Assembly (NCBI RefSeq): GCF_001439735.1
Contig: NZ_JYLN01000003.1
Location: 310,001-374,000, forward strand
Reading direction: 5' to 3'
Origin: Pseudomonas paralactis
GTDB lineage: Bacteria > Pseudomonadota > Gammaproteobacteria > Pseudomonadales > Pseudomonadaceae
DNA length: 64,000 nucleotides
The number at the start of each line of letters is the position of its first letter. Position 1 is the stretch's first letter. Positions 17,823 to 28,490 of this stretch are shown piece after piece. Both the position numbers and the translations under genes were made by a program. The notes beneath the pieces were generated by a model. The model did no database searches, had not been told where the DNA came from, and saw nothing but the letters and a program-made list of their open reading frames with translations.

Positions 17823-18371
17823 TTGGACGTCGGCGAACGACTGCAATCCATCCGTAAACTCAAAGGTCTTTCCCAGCGCGAGCTTGCCAAGCGCGCGGGC
17901 GTCACCAACAGCACCATTTCGATGATCGAGAAAAACAGCGTCAGCCCCTCGATCAGCTCCCTGCGCAAGGTGCTGGGTGGTATCCCCATGTCCATGGTCG
18001 AGTTCTTTTCCGAGGAGATCCTCCAGGAAATACCGACGCAGATCGTCTATAAAGCCAATGAGCTGATCGACATCTCTGACGGTGCCGTCACCATGAAACT
18101 GGTGGGCCGGGCGCACCCGAGCCGGGCCATCGCCTTTCTCAATGAAATTTACCCGCCGGGCGCCGACACGGGCGAAGAAATGCTCACCCACGAGGGCGAG
18201 GAAACCGGGATCCTGTTGGAAGGTCGTCTGGAATTGGTGGTTGGTCTTGAAACTTTTGTGCTCGAAGCTGGCGATAGCTACTACTTTGAAAGCACCAAGC
18301 CTCATCGTTTTCGCAACCCGTTCGATGTGCCGGCGCGACTAATCAGCGCAGCCACGCCCGCGAACTTTTAA
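17823..18371 (+). CDS. pauR: XRE-cupin transcriptional regulator (PauR/PuuR-like)
   Basis: A 182-residue repressor-type regulator: an N-terminal XRE helix-turn-helix (about residues 5-62; LKGLSQRELAKRAGVTNSTI) and a C-terminal cupin (about 105-178). This architecture is typical of PuuR, and in P. aeruginosa PauR (PA5301), encoded next to dadX, represses polyamine catabolic genes including kauB. The start is a TTG at 17823 behind a strong TAGGAGG site; no in-frame ATG or GTG before residue 40 would keep the HTH. Targets here, including kauB 11 kb away, are inferred by analogy. Confidence 0.85.
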   Translation: MDVGERLQSIRKLKGLSQRELAKRAGVTNSTISMIEKNSVSPSISSLRKVLGGIPMSMVEFFSEEILQEIPTQIVYKANELIDISDGAVTMKLVGRAHPSRAIAFLNEIYPPGADTGEEMLTHEGEETGILLEGRLELVVGLETFVLEAGDSYYFESTKPHRFRNPFDVPARLISAATPANF

Positions 18372-18540
18372 CAAAAGAGGCGCCCTGCCAGCGTTGCAGA
18401 GGCGCCCATAGCTGTATCCGTGCGGCTGAATCTCCCTTTATTTAATAGGGTTGTTTCGGCGGCCCGGGCTAACCGTTATACTTTCGCCGCCTGCGAAACC
18501 GTGGCCGCAGGCGTGAATAGCCACCATTGAGGGTGAACGC

Positions 18541-18963
18541 GTGAACCTAATTATGAAAATGCTGGCTGCACCAGCAACAGTACTGGCCCTATGGGCTGTC
18601 AGCGCTCAAGCTGCGACCAATGACGACATTGCCAAGCGCCTGGAGCCTGTGGGCCAGGTTTGCGTCCAGGGTCAGGAGTGCAAGGGCATGGAAGTGGCCG
18701 TTGCGGCAGGTGGCGGCGGTGCGAGAACCCCGGACGAGATCATCGCCAAGCACTGTAACGCTTGCCACAGCACTGGCTTGTTGGGCGCACCGAAAATCGG
18801 TGATACCGCCGCATGGAAAGAGCGCGCAGACCACCAGGGCGGTCTCGATGGCATCCTGGCCAAGGCGATCACCGGTATCAATGCCATGCCGCCTAAGGGC
18901 ACCTGCGCTGATTGCTCGGATGACGACCTCAAAGGCGCCATCAAGAAGATGTCCGGGCTCTGA
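18541..18963 (+). CDS. cycB: Cytochrome c5 family protein
   Basis: A 140-residue periplasmic monoheme cytochrome c. A signal peptide (ending AVSAQA, about residue 24) precedes a mature part with the heme motif CNACH (Cys72, Cys75, His76) and the axial Met at 116 in NAMPPKG. A second cysteine pair at 122 and 125 (CADC) is typical of cytochrome c5 and forms a disulfide. The start is GTG at 18541; an ATG at 18553 is the alternative. It is a stand-alone gene followed by a terminator. Probably an electron carrier to a terminal oxidase. Confidence 0.93.
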   Translation: MNLIMKMLAAPATVLALWAVSAQAATNDDIAKRLEPVGQVCVQGQECKGMEVAVAAGGGGARTPDEIIAKHCNACHSTGLLGAPKIGDTAAWKERADHQGGLDGILAKAITGINAMPPKGTCADCSDDDLKGAIKKMSGL

Positions 18964-18980
18964 TCGGCTGATCTTCGTCA

Positions 18981-19009
18981 AAAATGCCGCTTACGAGCGG
19001 CTTTTTTGT
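18981..19009 (+). terminator. Intrinsic terminator after the cytochrome c5 gene
   Basis: GCCGCT (18986-18991) pairs with AGCGGC (18996-19001) over a TACG loop, followed by six T's; A's precede the stem. Confidence 0.85.
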
Positions 19010-19101
19010 GCTCGCGATTTATGTTTCGACGCTGTTCATTGCAGCAAAGACCCGGCAAGCTCGGTCCAACCCCAATTCACGGAACGTTCGGGAGCAGTCG
19101 G

Positions 19102-21024
19102 ATGGTGCAGTTGTGTTCAATCGAGCAAGCAGTTGACGACGTATTGGCGCGGTTGCCGGCGCATATCCATATGGGTATGCCGCTGGGCCTGGGCAAGCCC
19201 AATCTGTTTGCCAACGCGCTGTACCGGCGTATCGCCAAACTGCCGGAGCGGGCGCTGACCATTTACACCGCTCTGAGCCTCGGCCGCCCCACAATGGGCG
19301 ATGGTTTGCAAAAGCGTTTCATCGAACCCTTCATCGAGCGGGTATTTGGCGACTATCCAGAGCTGGATTTCCTCGCTGACCTGCACAAGGACAGCCTGCC
19401 GAAGAATATTCAGGTGCAGCAGTTTTTCATGCAGCCCGGCAGCCTGCTTCATAGCGCCTCGGCGCAGCAGGACTACGTCAGCAGCAACTACAGCCATGCG
19501 GCTCGCGACATCAATGCCGCCGGCCTGAACCTGGTGGCGCAACTGGTTGCCAGCAGCCCCGAGCATCCCGATCGACTGAGCCTGAGTTGCAACCCGGATA
19601 TCACCCTCGACCTGCTGCCGATGATTGCCAAGCGCCGCGAGGCCGGGGAAACCATCCTGGTGGTGGGTCAGGTCCACACTGAGTTGCCCTACATGCCCGG
19701 TGATGCCGAGCTGGGCATGGATGAATTCGACTACCTGCTCGATGAAAAAGACAGCACCACGTTGTTCTCCACGCCGAATATGCCGGTGGGTTTCCAGGAT
19801 CATTTTATTGGCCTGCACGCCAGCACCCTGGTGCGTGACGGCGGCACCTTGCAGATTGGCATTGGCTCCATGGGCGATGCGCTGACCGCCGCCTTGCTGG
19901 CGCGCCAGGCCGATAACGAAGCCTATCGATTGCTGTTGACGGACCTGGATGTTTATCAGTGGGCGCCACTGATCAGCCGAGAAGGCGGGGTCGAGCCTTT
20001 CGCTCGGGGCCTTTACGGTTGCAGTGAGATGTTCGTCAACGGGCTGTTGGTTCTGGCGGATGCGGGCATTGTGCGCCGCAAGGTCTACCCGGATGTTGCA
20101 ACTCAGAGGCAGGCCAACGCAGGCACCCTGGACGATGCGGCGCAACCCGATGGCGTGTCGATCCACGGTGGCTTCTTCCTGGGACCGCGCAGTTTCTACC
20201 AGCGCTTGCAGGAAATGACCCACGCCAAGCGTCTCGAATTCAACATGACCGGCATCAGCTATATCAACGAGCTGTATGGCCAGGAAGAGCTCAAGCGCCT
20301 GCAGCGCCTGGATGCGCGGTTTATCAACAGCGCGATCATGGTGACATTGCTCGGTGCCGGTGTGGCCGACCAACTGGAAGATGGTCGCGTGCTCAGTGGT
20401 GTGGGTGGGCAGTACAACTTCGTTGCCCAGGGGCATGCGCTGGACGGTGCGCGTTCAATCCTGATTTTGCGCAGTTGGCGTGAGTCGGCGGGAGAGGTCA
20501 GTTCCAATATCGTTTGGGAATACGGCCACTGCACCATTCCCCGGCACCTGCGCGATATTGTCATTACCGAGTACGGCATTGCCGACTTGCGCGGGCAGAC
20601 GGATGCCAAGGTGATTGAGGCGCTGCTTAACATCACCGACTCGCGTTTTCAGGGGGACTTGATCGAGCAGGCGCAAAAGGCCGGCAAGCTGCCCAAAGAT
20701 TTCCAGTTGGATCCGCGCTTTGCGGACAACACGCCGCAGCGGCTCCAGGCGATTCAGGCCAGGCACCGTCGCTTGTTTCCCGAATACCCCCTGGGCAGTG
20801 ACTTCACGGATGAGGAGCGGGACTTGTTGCGGGCGCTGAACTGGCTCAAGAGCAAATTCAAGCTCACGGAAATTCTGGAGTTGGGCAAGGCGGCACTCGA
20901 CGCGCCGGAGCCGGAGGCGTTTCCCGAGCATTTGCAGCGGATGCGCTTGGATAAGCCGGAGGGCATCAAGGAAGACCTGTATCAACGCTTGCTGCTGGCC
21001 GGACTGCAGGCCACCGCCCACTGA
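19102..21024 (+). CDS. Acetyl-CoA hydrolase/transferase family protein
   Basis: A 640-residue member of the CoA-transferase family I branch that includes acetyl-CoA hydrolase and 4-hydroxybutyrate CoA-transferase. The C-terminal catalytic domain shows MTGISYINELYG and the CoA-binding glycine loop SGVGGQYNFV (about residue 434). Typical members have about 430-500 residues; this one has an extra C-terminal segment of about 80 residues (from RRLFPEYPLGSDFTDEERDL) and a longer N-terminus. The ATG at 19102 follows GGGAGCAG. The acyl group is unknown. Confidence 0.85.
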   Translation: MVQLCSIEQAVDDVLARLPAHIHMGMPLGLGKPNLFANALYRRIAKLPERALTIYTALSLGRPTMGDGLQKRFIEPFIERVFGDYPELDFLADLHKDSLPKNIQVQQFFMQPGSLLHSASAQQDYVSSNYSHAARDINAAGLNLVAQLVASSPEHPDRLSLSCNPDITLDLLPMIAKRREAGETILVVGQVHTELPYMPGDAELGMDEFDYLLDEKDSTTLFSTPNMPVGFQDHFIGLHASTLVRDGGTLQIGIGSMGDALTAALLARQADNEAYRLLLTDLDVYQWAPLISREGGVEPFARGLYGCSEMFVNGLLVLADAGIVRRKVYPDVATQRQANAGTLDDAAQPDGVSIHGGFFLGPRSFYQRLQEMTHAKRLEFNMTGISYINELYGQEELKRLQRLDARFINSAIMVTLLGAGVADQLEDGRVLSGVGGQYNFVAQGHALDGARSILILRSWRESAGEVSSNIVWEYGHCTIPRHLRDIVITEYGIADLRGQTDAKVIEALLNITDSRFQGDLIEQAQKAGKLPKDFQLDPRFADNTPQRLQAIQARHRRLFPEYPLGSDFTDEERDLLRALNWLKSKFKLTEILELGKAALDAPEPEAFPEHLQRMRLDKPEGIKEDLYQRLLLAGLQATAH

Positions 21025-21045
21025 CAGCGCAACGCAAAACCTAAT

Positions 21046-21133
21046 GTGGGAGCTGGCTTGCCTGCGATGAGGGCCTGTCAGTCGACATCTCTGTCGACTG
21101 ACACACCGCTATCGCAGGCAAGCCAGCTCCCAC
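21046..21133. repeat. REPIN, type B (88 bp)
   Basis: GTGGGAGCTGGCTTGCCTGC arms in inverted orientation, with a second perfect palindrome inside (GTCAGTCGACA and TGTCGACTGAC). It lies between the convergent CoA-transferase-like gene and xpt. Confidence 0.9.
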
Positions 21134-21140
21134 ACAGTGA

Positions 21141-23781
<2,641 letters not shown>

Positions 23782-23979
23782 ACGGAATTTTAGGGGTCGT
23801 TGTTCAAAAGGGCGGGCATTTTAACAGGCTGGAAAGATTCTGCCGCCATAGAACGACGGTGTGACGTACCACTCGATCTAAATTTGCCGGTTTTGCTACT
23901 TTGCCGCAGGATGTGGAGGAATATCCGAGACGATTATTTACAGTCTGCGTATTTGATAACACCTATCATTTGTCATCCT

Positions 23980-24007
23980 TTGTCATTGTCAGGCCGCACG
24001 TCATAAT
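23980..24007 (+). promoter_or_regulatory. Predicted sigma-70 promoter of the GGDEF/EAL gene
   Basis: A TTGTCA -35 box (23980-23985) and a CATAAT -10 box (24002-24007) are spaced by 16 bases, about 40 bases before the GTG start. TTGTCA-like words recur three times between 23969 and 23990. Confidence 0.45.
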
Positions 24008-24047
24008 GGCACCGCTAATGAAATTTTGCAGAGTCTAGGGAGTTAGC

Positions 24048-25712
24048 GTGTCTACGCCTGTCGAACCCTTGCGTTTGCTGCTGCTGGCCGAAGAGCCTGC
24101 ATGGGCAGCGTTGTTGCGCGAGTGCCTGGTGCCGATGGGCGAAGGGGCTGTGCTGATCAGTGCGCCCAACTGGGACTCGGTGAGTCGTCTGTTCGATGAC
24201 GACCAGGGTGCCGTGCTATTGACCACGCCAAGCCTGCAGCCCGGCCCTGGCCGCTGCAGCCTGCCATGTGTATTGCTGTTGGAGGAGGAGCCGCTGGTGT
24301 CGCCGCTCGGGGTCAGCGACTGGTTGATTCTGAACGGGCTGAACGCTGAAACATTGCGCCGCTGCTTGCGCCATGTGCGCGAGCGCGGTGTTCTGGAAAA
24401 CACCTTGCAGCGCCTGGCCGAGCAGGACCCGCTCACGGGCATTGCCAACCGCCAGGGCTTCCAGACGTTGCTGGCGGCGCGGCTGGCGGAAAACGAGGGT
24501 CGCGGCCTGGCTCTGGGCCACCTGGACCTGGACAACTTCCGTCATGCCAACGACGCCCTTGGCCACCAGGCCGGCGACCGTTTGATCCTGCAAGTGGTGT
24601 CGCGGCTCAAGAGCCAGCTCGAAGCCGGGGACCAACTGGCGCGCCTGGGCAGCGATGAATTTGCCCTGCTGATCGACACCCGCCGCGCGCCCCAGCGTGC
24701 CGAGTGGATGGCTGAGCGCATCACCGAAGTGATGGCCGAGCCTTATTGGGTCGATGGCGAAAGCCTGTTGATCGGCTGCAGCCTGGGCGTGGCACATGCC
24801 CGCGCCCGCGCCGGCGCCGACCCATTGATGTGGCACGCCCATATCGCCATGCAACAGGCCAAAAGCACCCAGGGCTGCACTTTTCACATCTTCAATGAAC
24901 GCATCAACCGCAACGCGCGCAGCCTGGCCGACCTGGAAAGTGAGCTGCGCCGGGCCTTGCGCCGCGATGAGCTGGAGCTGCATTACCAGCCGCGCCTGGA
25001 CCTGGACGACGGCCATATCGTCGGCCTTGAAGCCCTGGTGCGCTGGCGCCACGGCGAGCGCGGTTTGTTGCCGCCCAGCGAATTCGTGCCGCTGGCCGAG
25101 CAGAGTGGTCTGATCGTGCCATTGGGCTACTGGGTGATTTCCCGGGCCCTGCGCGACATGCAAGACCTGCGCGAACGCGGCCTGCCGCCGCTGCACATGG
25201 CCGTCAACCTGTCGTTTCGCCAGTTTCAGGACGGCCAATTGCTCTCCACACTCAGTCGCCTGATTGCCGAACGTGGCGTGGAAGCGCAATGGCTGGAGTT
25301 CGAATTGACCGAAACCGCGGTGATGCGCCGCAGTGACCTGGTCAAACAGACCATGGACGCCCTGGGCCGCCTCGGCGTGCGGTTCTCCCTGGATGACTTC
25401 GGCACCGGTTTTTCGTCGTTCGTGCACCTCAACAGCCTGCCGATCGCCTTGTTGAAGATCGACAAGAGTTTTGTCGGCGGCATGGAAGAGCGCGAAGAAA
25501 ACCGCAAGTTGGTGCACGCGATGATCAACCTGGCTCACAACCTCAACCTGGAAGTGGTGGCCGAAGGCGTGGAGACACCCGAGCAGCTTGAGCTGTTGCG
25601 CTTGTTCGGTTGCGACCAGGCCCAGGGGTACCTGATCAGCAAGCCGTTGCCATTGCCGGAACTGGTGGAGTACCTGATGTTTGGGCAAAGCCAGCAGGTG
25701 TTGTTGGGCTAA
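24048..25712 (+). CDS. Cyclic-di-GMP signalling protein, pseudo-receiver-GGDEF-EAL
   Basis: A 554-residue cytosolic protein with a receiver-like N-terminal domain (about 1-110), a degenerate GGDEF domain (about 120-285) and an EAL domain (about 297-540). The GGDEF signature reads GSDEF (201-205). The EAL domain keeps the residues needed for c-di-GMP hydrolysis: EAL 328-330, Asn387, Glu419 and Glu422, DDFGTG 449-454, Lys473, Glu507 and Gln526. So it should be a phosphodiesterase that lowers c-di-GMP. The position by rep matches proE (PA5295). In the N-terminal domain the expected phospho-acceptor Asp seems replaced (GAVLLTTPSL). The start is GTG after AGGGAG. Confidence 0.9.
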   Translation: MSTPVEPLRLLLLAEEPAWAALLRECLVPMGEGAVLISAPNWDSVSRLFDDDQGAVLLTTPSLQPGPGRCSLPCVLLLEEEPLVSPLGVSDWLILNGLNAETLRRCLRHVRERGVLENTLQRLAEQDPLTGIANRQGFQTLLAARLAENEGRGLALGHLDLDNFRHANDALGHQAGDRLILQVVSRLKSQLEAGDQLARLGSDEFALLIDTRRAPQRAEWMAERITEVMAEPYWVDGESLLIGCSLGVAHARARAGADPLMWHAHIAMQQAKSTQGCTFHIFNERINRNARSLADLESELRRALRRDELELHYQPRLDLDDGHIVGLEALVRWRHGERGLLPPSEFVPLAEQSGLIVPLGYWVISRALRDMQDLRERGLPPLHMAVNLSFRQFQDGQLLSTLSRLIAERGVEAQWLEFELTETAVMRRSDLVKQTMDALGRLGVRFSLDDFGTGFSSFVHLNSLPIALLKIDKSFVGGMEEREENRKLVHAMINLAHNLNLEVVAEGVETPEQLELLRLFGCDQAQGYLISKPLPLPELVEYLMFGQSQQVLLG

Positions 25713-25732
25713 GCCTTCAAAGTGGTTCAAAT

Positions 25733-25819
25733 GTGGGAGCTGGCTTGCCTGCGATAGCGGTCGTTCAGCTAATAATGATTAGCCTGGCACACCGCTATCG
25801 CAGGCAAGCCAGCTCCCAC
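25733..25819. repeat. REPIN, type B (87 bp)
   Basis: Inverted GTGGGAGCTGGCTTGCCTGC arms between the convergent GGDEF/EAL and MATE genes. The arm continues into CGATAGCGGT, paired with ACCGCTATCG on the right. Confidence 0.9.
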
Positions 25820-25837
25820 ATGGATCGCGTGCACTCG

Positions 25838-27241
25838 CTAGTCAGGCAGGGCCGCTCGGAATCCGACAGGAGCATCCGGCTCCTGCCGAATCATCCGCTT
25901 GATCTTCGCCTCAAACGCCCATGTCAGGCTCACCGCTGCGCACGCCAGGCCCAGTGCCAGTCCCCACCAGACGCCAGTGGGGCCCCAGCCCAAGGTGAAC
26001 GCCATCAACCAGGCCGACGGTGCGCCAATCAGCCAATAGCAACCCAGCCCCACCAGAAAGGTGGTCTTGGCGTCCTTCAAGCCACGGATACAGCCCATGG
26101 CAATGGTCTGTACGCCGTCGAACAATTCGAACCAGGCGGCGACGGCCAGCAGGCTGACGGCCAGGACGATCACGTCATGGAATGCCGGGTCGTCATGGTC
26201 GAGGAACAGCCCGATCAACGGATCGGAAAACAGCCACAGCACCACGGCGAATCCCAGCATTACCATGGCGCCAAAGCCTATGCCGACCCGACCCGCCATG
26301 CGTGCCTGCAACAACTGCCCGGCACCGTAATGCTGGCCGATGCGCATGGTCACTGCGTAGGACATCCCCGCCGGCACCATGAACGCCACCGAGACAATTT
26401 GCAGGGCAATCTGATGCGCGGCCAACTGCGTGCTGCCCATGGTGCCCATGCACAACGCGGCAAAGGCAAACAGCCCGACCTCTACTGCATAGGTGCCGCC
26501 GATCGGCAGGCCCAGACGCCACAATTCGCGCAAATAGTGAGTATTCAGGCGCAGCAGGCCGGTACCCAACGGGTAGGCGGCGTAGGCGCGGTTGCTGCGG
26601 ATGTACCACATCAAGGCCAGCGCCATGCTATTGGCAACGATGGCGGTCACCAGGCCAATGCCCATCAGGCCCAGTTTCGGCAAGCCGAACATGCCTTCGA
26701 TCAATGCGTGGTTGAGCAGGTAGTTGACCACGGTGCCGCACAGGCTGATCACCATCACCGGCGTTGCCTTGCCGATGGCGCTGGTAAAACCGCGCAGTGC
26801 CATGAACGTCAGGTAGCCGGGCAGGGCGAACGGCAGGATCGTGAGGAATTGCCCCGCCGCTTGCACGTTGGTTTCGGTCTGGCCGAACATCAGCAGCACC
26901 GGCTTCAAGTTCCATAGCAACAGGGCCGCTGCCAGGGCCATCAACCACGCCAGCCACAGCCCGGCCTGGGTCAGGCGGGTGGCGCCGTCGATATCGCCTG
27001 CGCCATGACGAATAGCGACCAGGGTGCCCACCGCTGCAATTACGCCGATGCAGAAGATCGCCACGAACGAATAGCTCGCCGCGCCCAGGCCGCCGCCGGC
27101 CAGGGCTTCGGGGCTCAGGCGCGCCATCATCAGGGTGTCGGTCAGCACCATCAGCATGTGCGCCAACTGTGAGGCAATCAGCGGCCCCGACAGCCGCAGA
27201 ATGGCCCAGAGTTCGGTACGTGCCGGATGTTGCATGATCAT
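25838..27241 (-). CDS. MATE family multidrug efflux transporter (NorM-like)
   Basis: A 467-residue inner-membrane cation/drug antiporter with about twelve hydrophobic segments. The N-terminal ELWAILRLSGPLIASQLAHM and following LTDTLMMARLSPEALAGGG are the NorM-type MATE signature; the loop that begins the C-terminal half (GLPIGGTYAVEVGLFAFAAL) repeats it. I chose ATG 27241; ATG 27235 two codons later is equally possible, and both lack a strong ribosome site. Divergent from the LysR gene across 151 bp, which suggests that the regulator may control it. Confidence 0.9.
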   Translation of the reverse strand: MIMQHPARTELWAILRLSGPLIASQLAHMLMVLTDTLMMARLSPEALAGGGLGAASYSFVAIFCIGVIAAVGTLVAIRHGAGDIDGATRLTQAGLWLAWLMALAAALLLWNLKPVLLMFGQTETNVQAAGQFLTILPFALPGYLTFMALRGFTSAIGKATPVMVISLCGTVVNYLLNHALIEGMFGLPKLGLMGIGLVTAIVANSMALALMWYIRSNRAYAAYPLGTGLLRLNTHYLRELWRLGLPIGGTYAVEVGLFAFAALCMGTMGSTQLAAHQIALQIVSVAFMVPAGMSYAVTMRIGQHYGAGQLLQARMAGRVGIGFGAMVMLGFAVVLWLFSDPLIGLFLDHDDPAFHDVIVLAVSLLAVAAWFELFDGVQTIAMGCIRGLKDAKTTFLVGLGCYWLIGAPSAWLMAFTLGWGPTGVWWGLALGLACAAVSLTWAFEAKIKRMIRQEPDAPVGFRAALPD

Positions 27242-27392
27242 CACACTCGAATAGTCAGAAAGGTGGGGACGGTTGATTCTCGGCGCATTGTGCACTTTGC
27301 ACAAAAGGATAAATGCGATCATTCACATGATAAAAACTCATGCCTGACTGATTCTGATAGGGTGCCGATATTGCGCTGTCGGAGCTTTCCCA

Positions 27393-28313
27393 ATGTCTCG
27401 TCGTCTTCCTCCCTTATATGCCCTGCGTGCATTTGAAGCCGCTTCCCGGCACAACTCCTTCACCCGGGCGGCGCAGGAACTGTCCATTACCCAAAGTGCG
27501 GTCAGCCGACATATCCGCACCCTTGAAGAGCATTTCGCCTGCCGCCTTTTCCAGCGCAGCGGTCGCAACCTGCAGCTCACTGAAGCTGCGCGCCTGTTGC
27601 TGCCAGGTGTGCGCGAGGGCTTTGCGGCGTTGGAGCGCGCCTGTCATACCTTGAATACTGAAGATGACATTCTGCGCATGAAGGCGCCGTCCACCTTGAC
27701 CATGCGCTGGCTGTTGGCGCGCCTGAGTCGCTTCCGCGCCTTGCAGCCAGGCAATGAGGTGCAACTGACCAGTGCGTGGATGAGCGTGGATGAAGTGGAC
27801 TTCAATCAGGAACCCTTCGACTGTGCGGTGTTGTTGAGCGACGGGCATTTTCCGGCGGATTGGGAGGCCAGTTACCTGTTCCCCGAATTGCTGATCCCCG
27901 TGGGCGCGCCGAACCTGCTGGAGGATGGCCCTTGGGACGCCGCACGCCTGGCGAGTGCCGAGTTATTGCATCCCACGCCTGACCGTCGCGACTGGCGCAG
28001 TTGGCTGGCGCGCATGGGGTTGTCGTCCCAGGTGTCTCTCAAGGGCGGGCAGGTGTTCGATACCCTTGAATTGGGCATGATCGCGGCGGCGCGTGGCTAT
28101 GGCGTATCCATGGGCGATTTGCTGATGGTGGCTGAAGACGTGGCCCAGGGACGCCTGAGCCTGCCGTGGCCCACGGCGGTCTCCAGTGGGGAAAGCTACT
28201 ACCTGGTGTGGCCGAAAACCCGTCCCGGTGGAGAACGTTTGCGACGGCTGGCGGAGTTTCTTCAAGGTGAAGTCAAAGCGATGGAATTGCCCCGGGTTGA
28301 ACGTCTCGATTGA
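27393..28313 (+). CDS. LysR-type transcriptional regulator (GcvA-like)
   Basis: A 306-residue LTTR: N-terminal winged helix (PPLYALRAFEAASRHNSFTR, then SITQSAVSRHIRTLEEH) and a periplasmic-binding-like effector domain from about residue 90. The opening and the QSAVSRHIRTLE recognition helix resemble the GcvA branch. Divergent from the MATE exporter gene; the usual LysR pattern would be control of that neighbour. Effector unknown. Confidence 0.92.
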   Translation: MSRRLPPLYALRAFEAASRHNSFTRAAQELSITQSAVSRHIRTLEEHFACRLFQRSGRNLQLTEAARLLLPGVREGFAALERACHTLNTEDDILRMKAPSTLTMRWLLARLSRFRALQPGNEVQLTSAWMSVDEVDFNQEPFDCAVLLSDGHFPADWEASYLFPELLIPVGAPNLLEDGPWDAARLASAELLHPTPDRRDWRSWLARMGLSSQVSLKGGQVFDTLELGMIAAARGYGVSMGDLLMVAEDVAQGRLSLPWPTAVSSGESYYLVWPKTRPGGERLRRLAEFLQGEVKAMELPRVERLD

Positions 28314-28467
28314 GCAGGCGCCGGCAATCCATGCAATCGTTTGCGGGATACCCCTGTGATTCGCTCAAGTATTACCAAGTGCCGCCGAAGAAGGGGTGTT
28401 GGAACCATCGTGCACCAACGTTTCCCACTAGATAATTTGCCGAGCAGCGCTATGAGATCAGGATGAT

Positions 28468-28485
28468 CCTGGCCTCGGCCAGGAG
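28468..28485 (+). promoter_or_regulatory. Hairpin covering the ribosome-binding site of the chemoreceptor gene
   Basis: CCTGGC (28468-28473) pairs with GCCAGG (28478-28483) over a CTCG tetraloop, and the 3' arm contains the AGGAG Shine-Dalgarno (28481-28485) six bases before the ATG at 28491. The hairpin could limit translation. Confidence 0.4.
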
Positions 28486-28490
28486 CTGTC

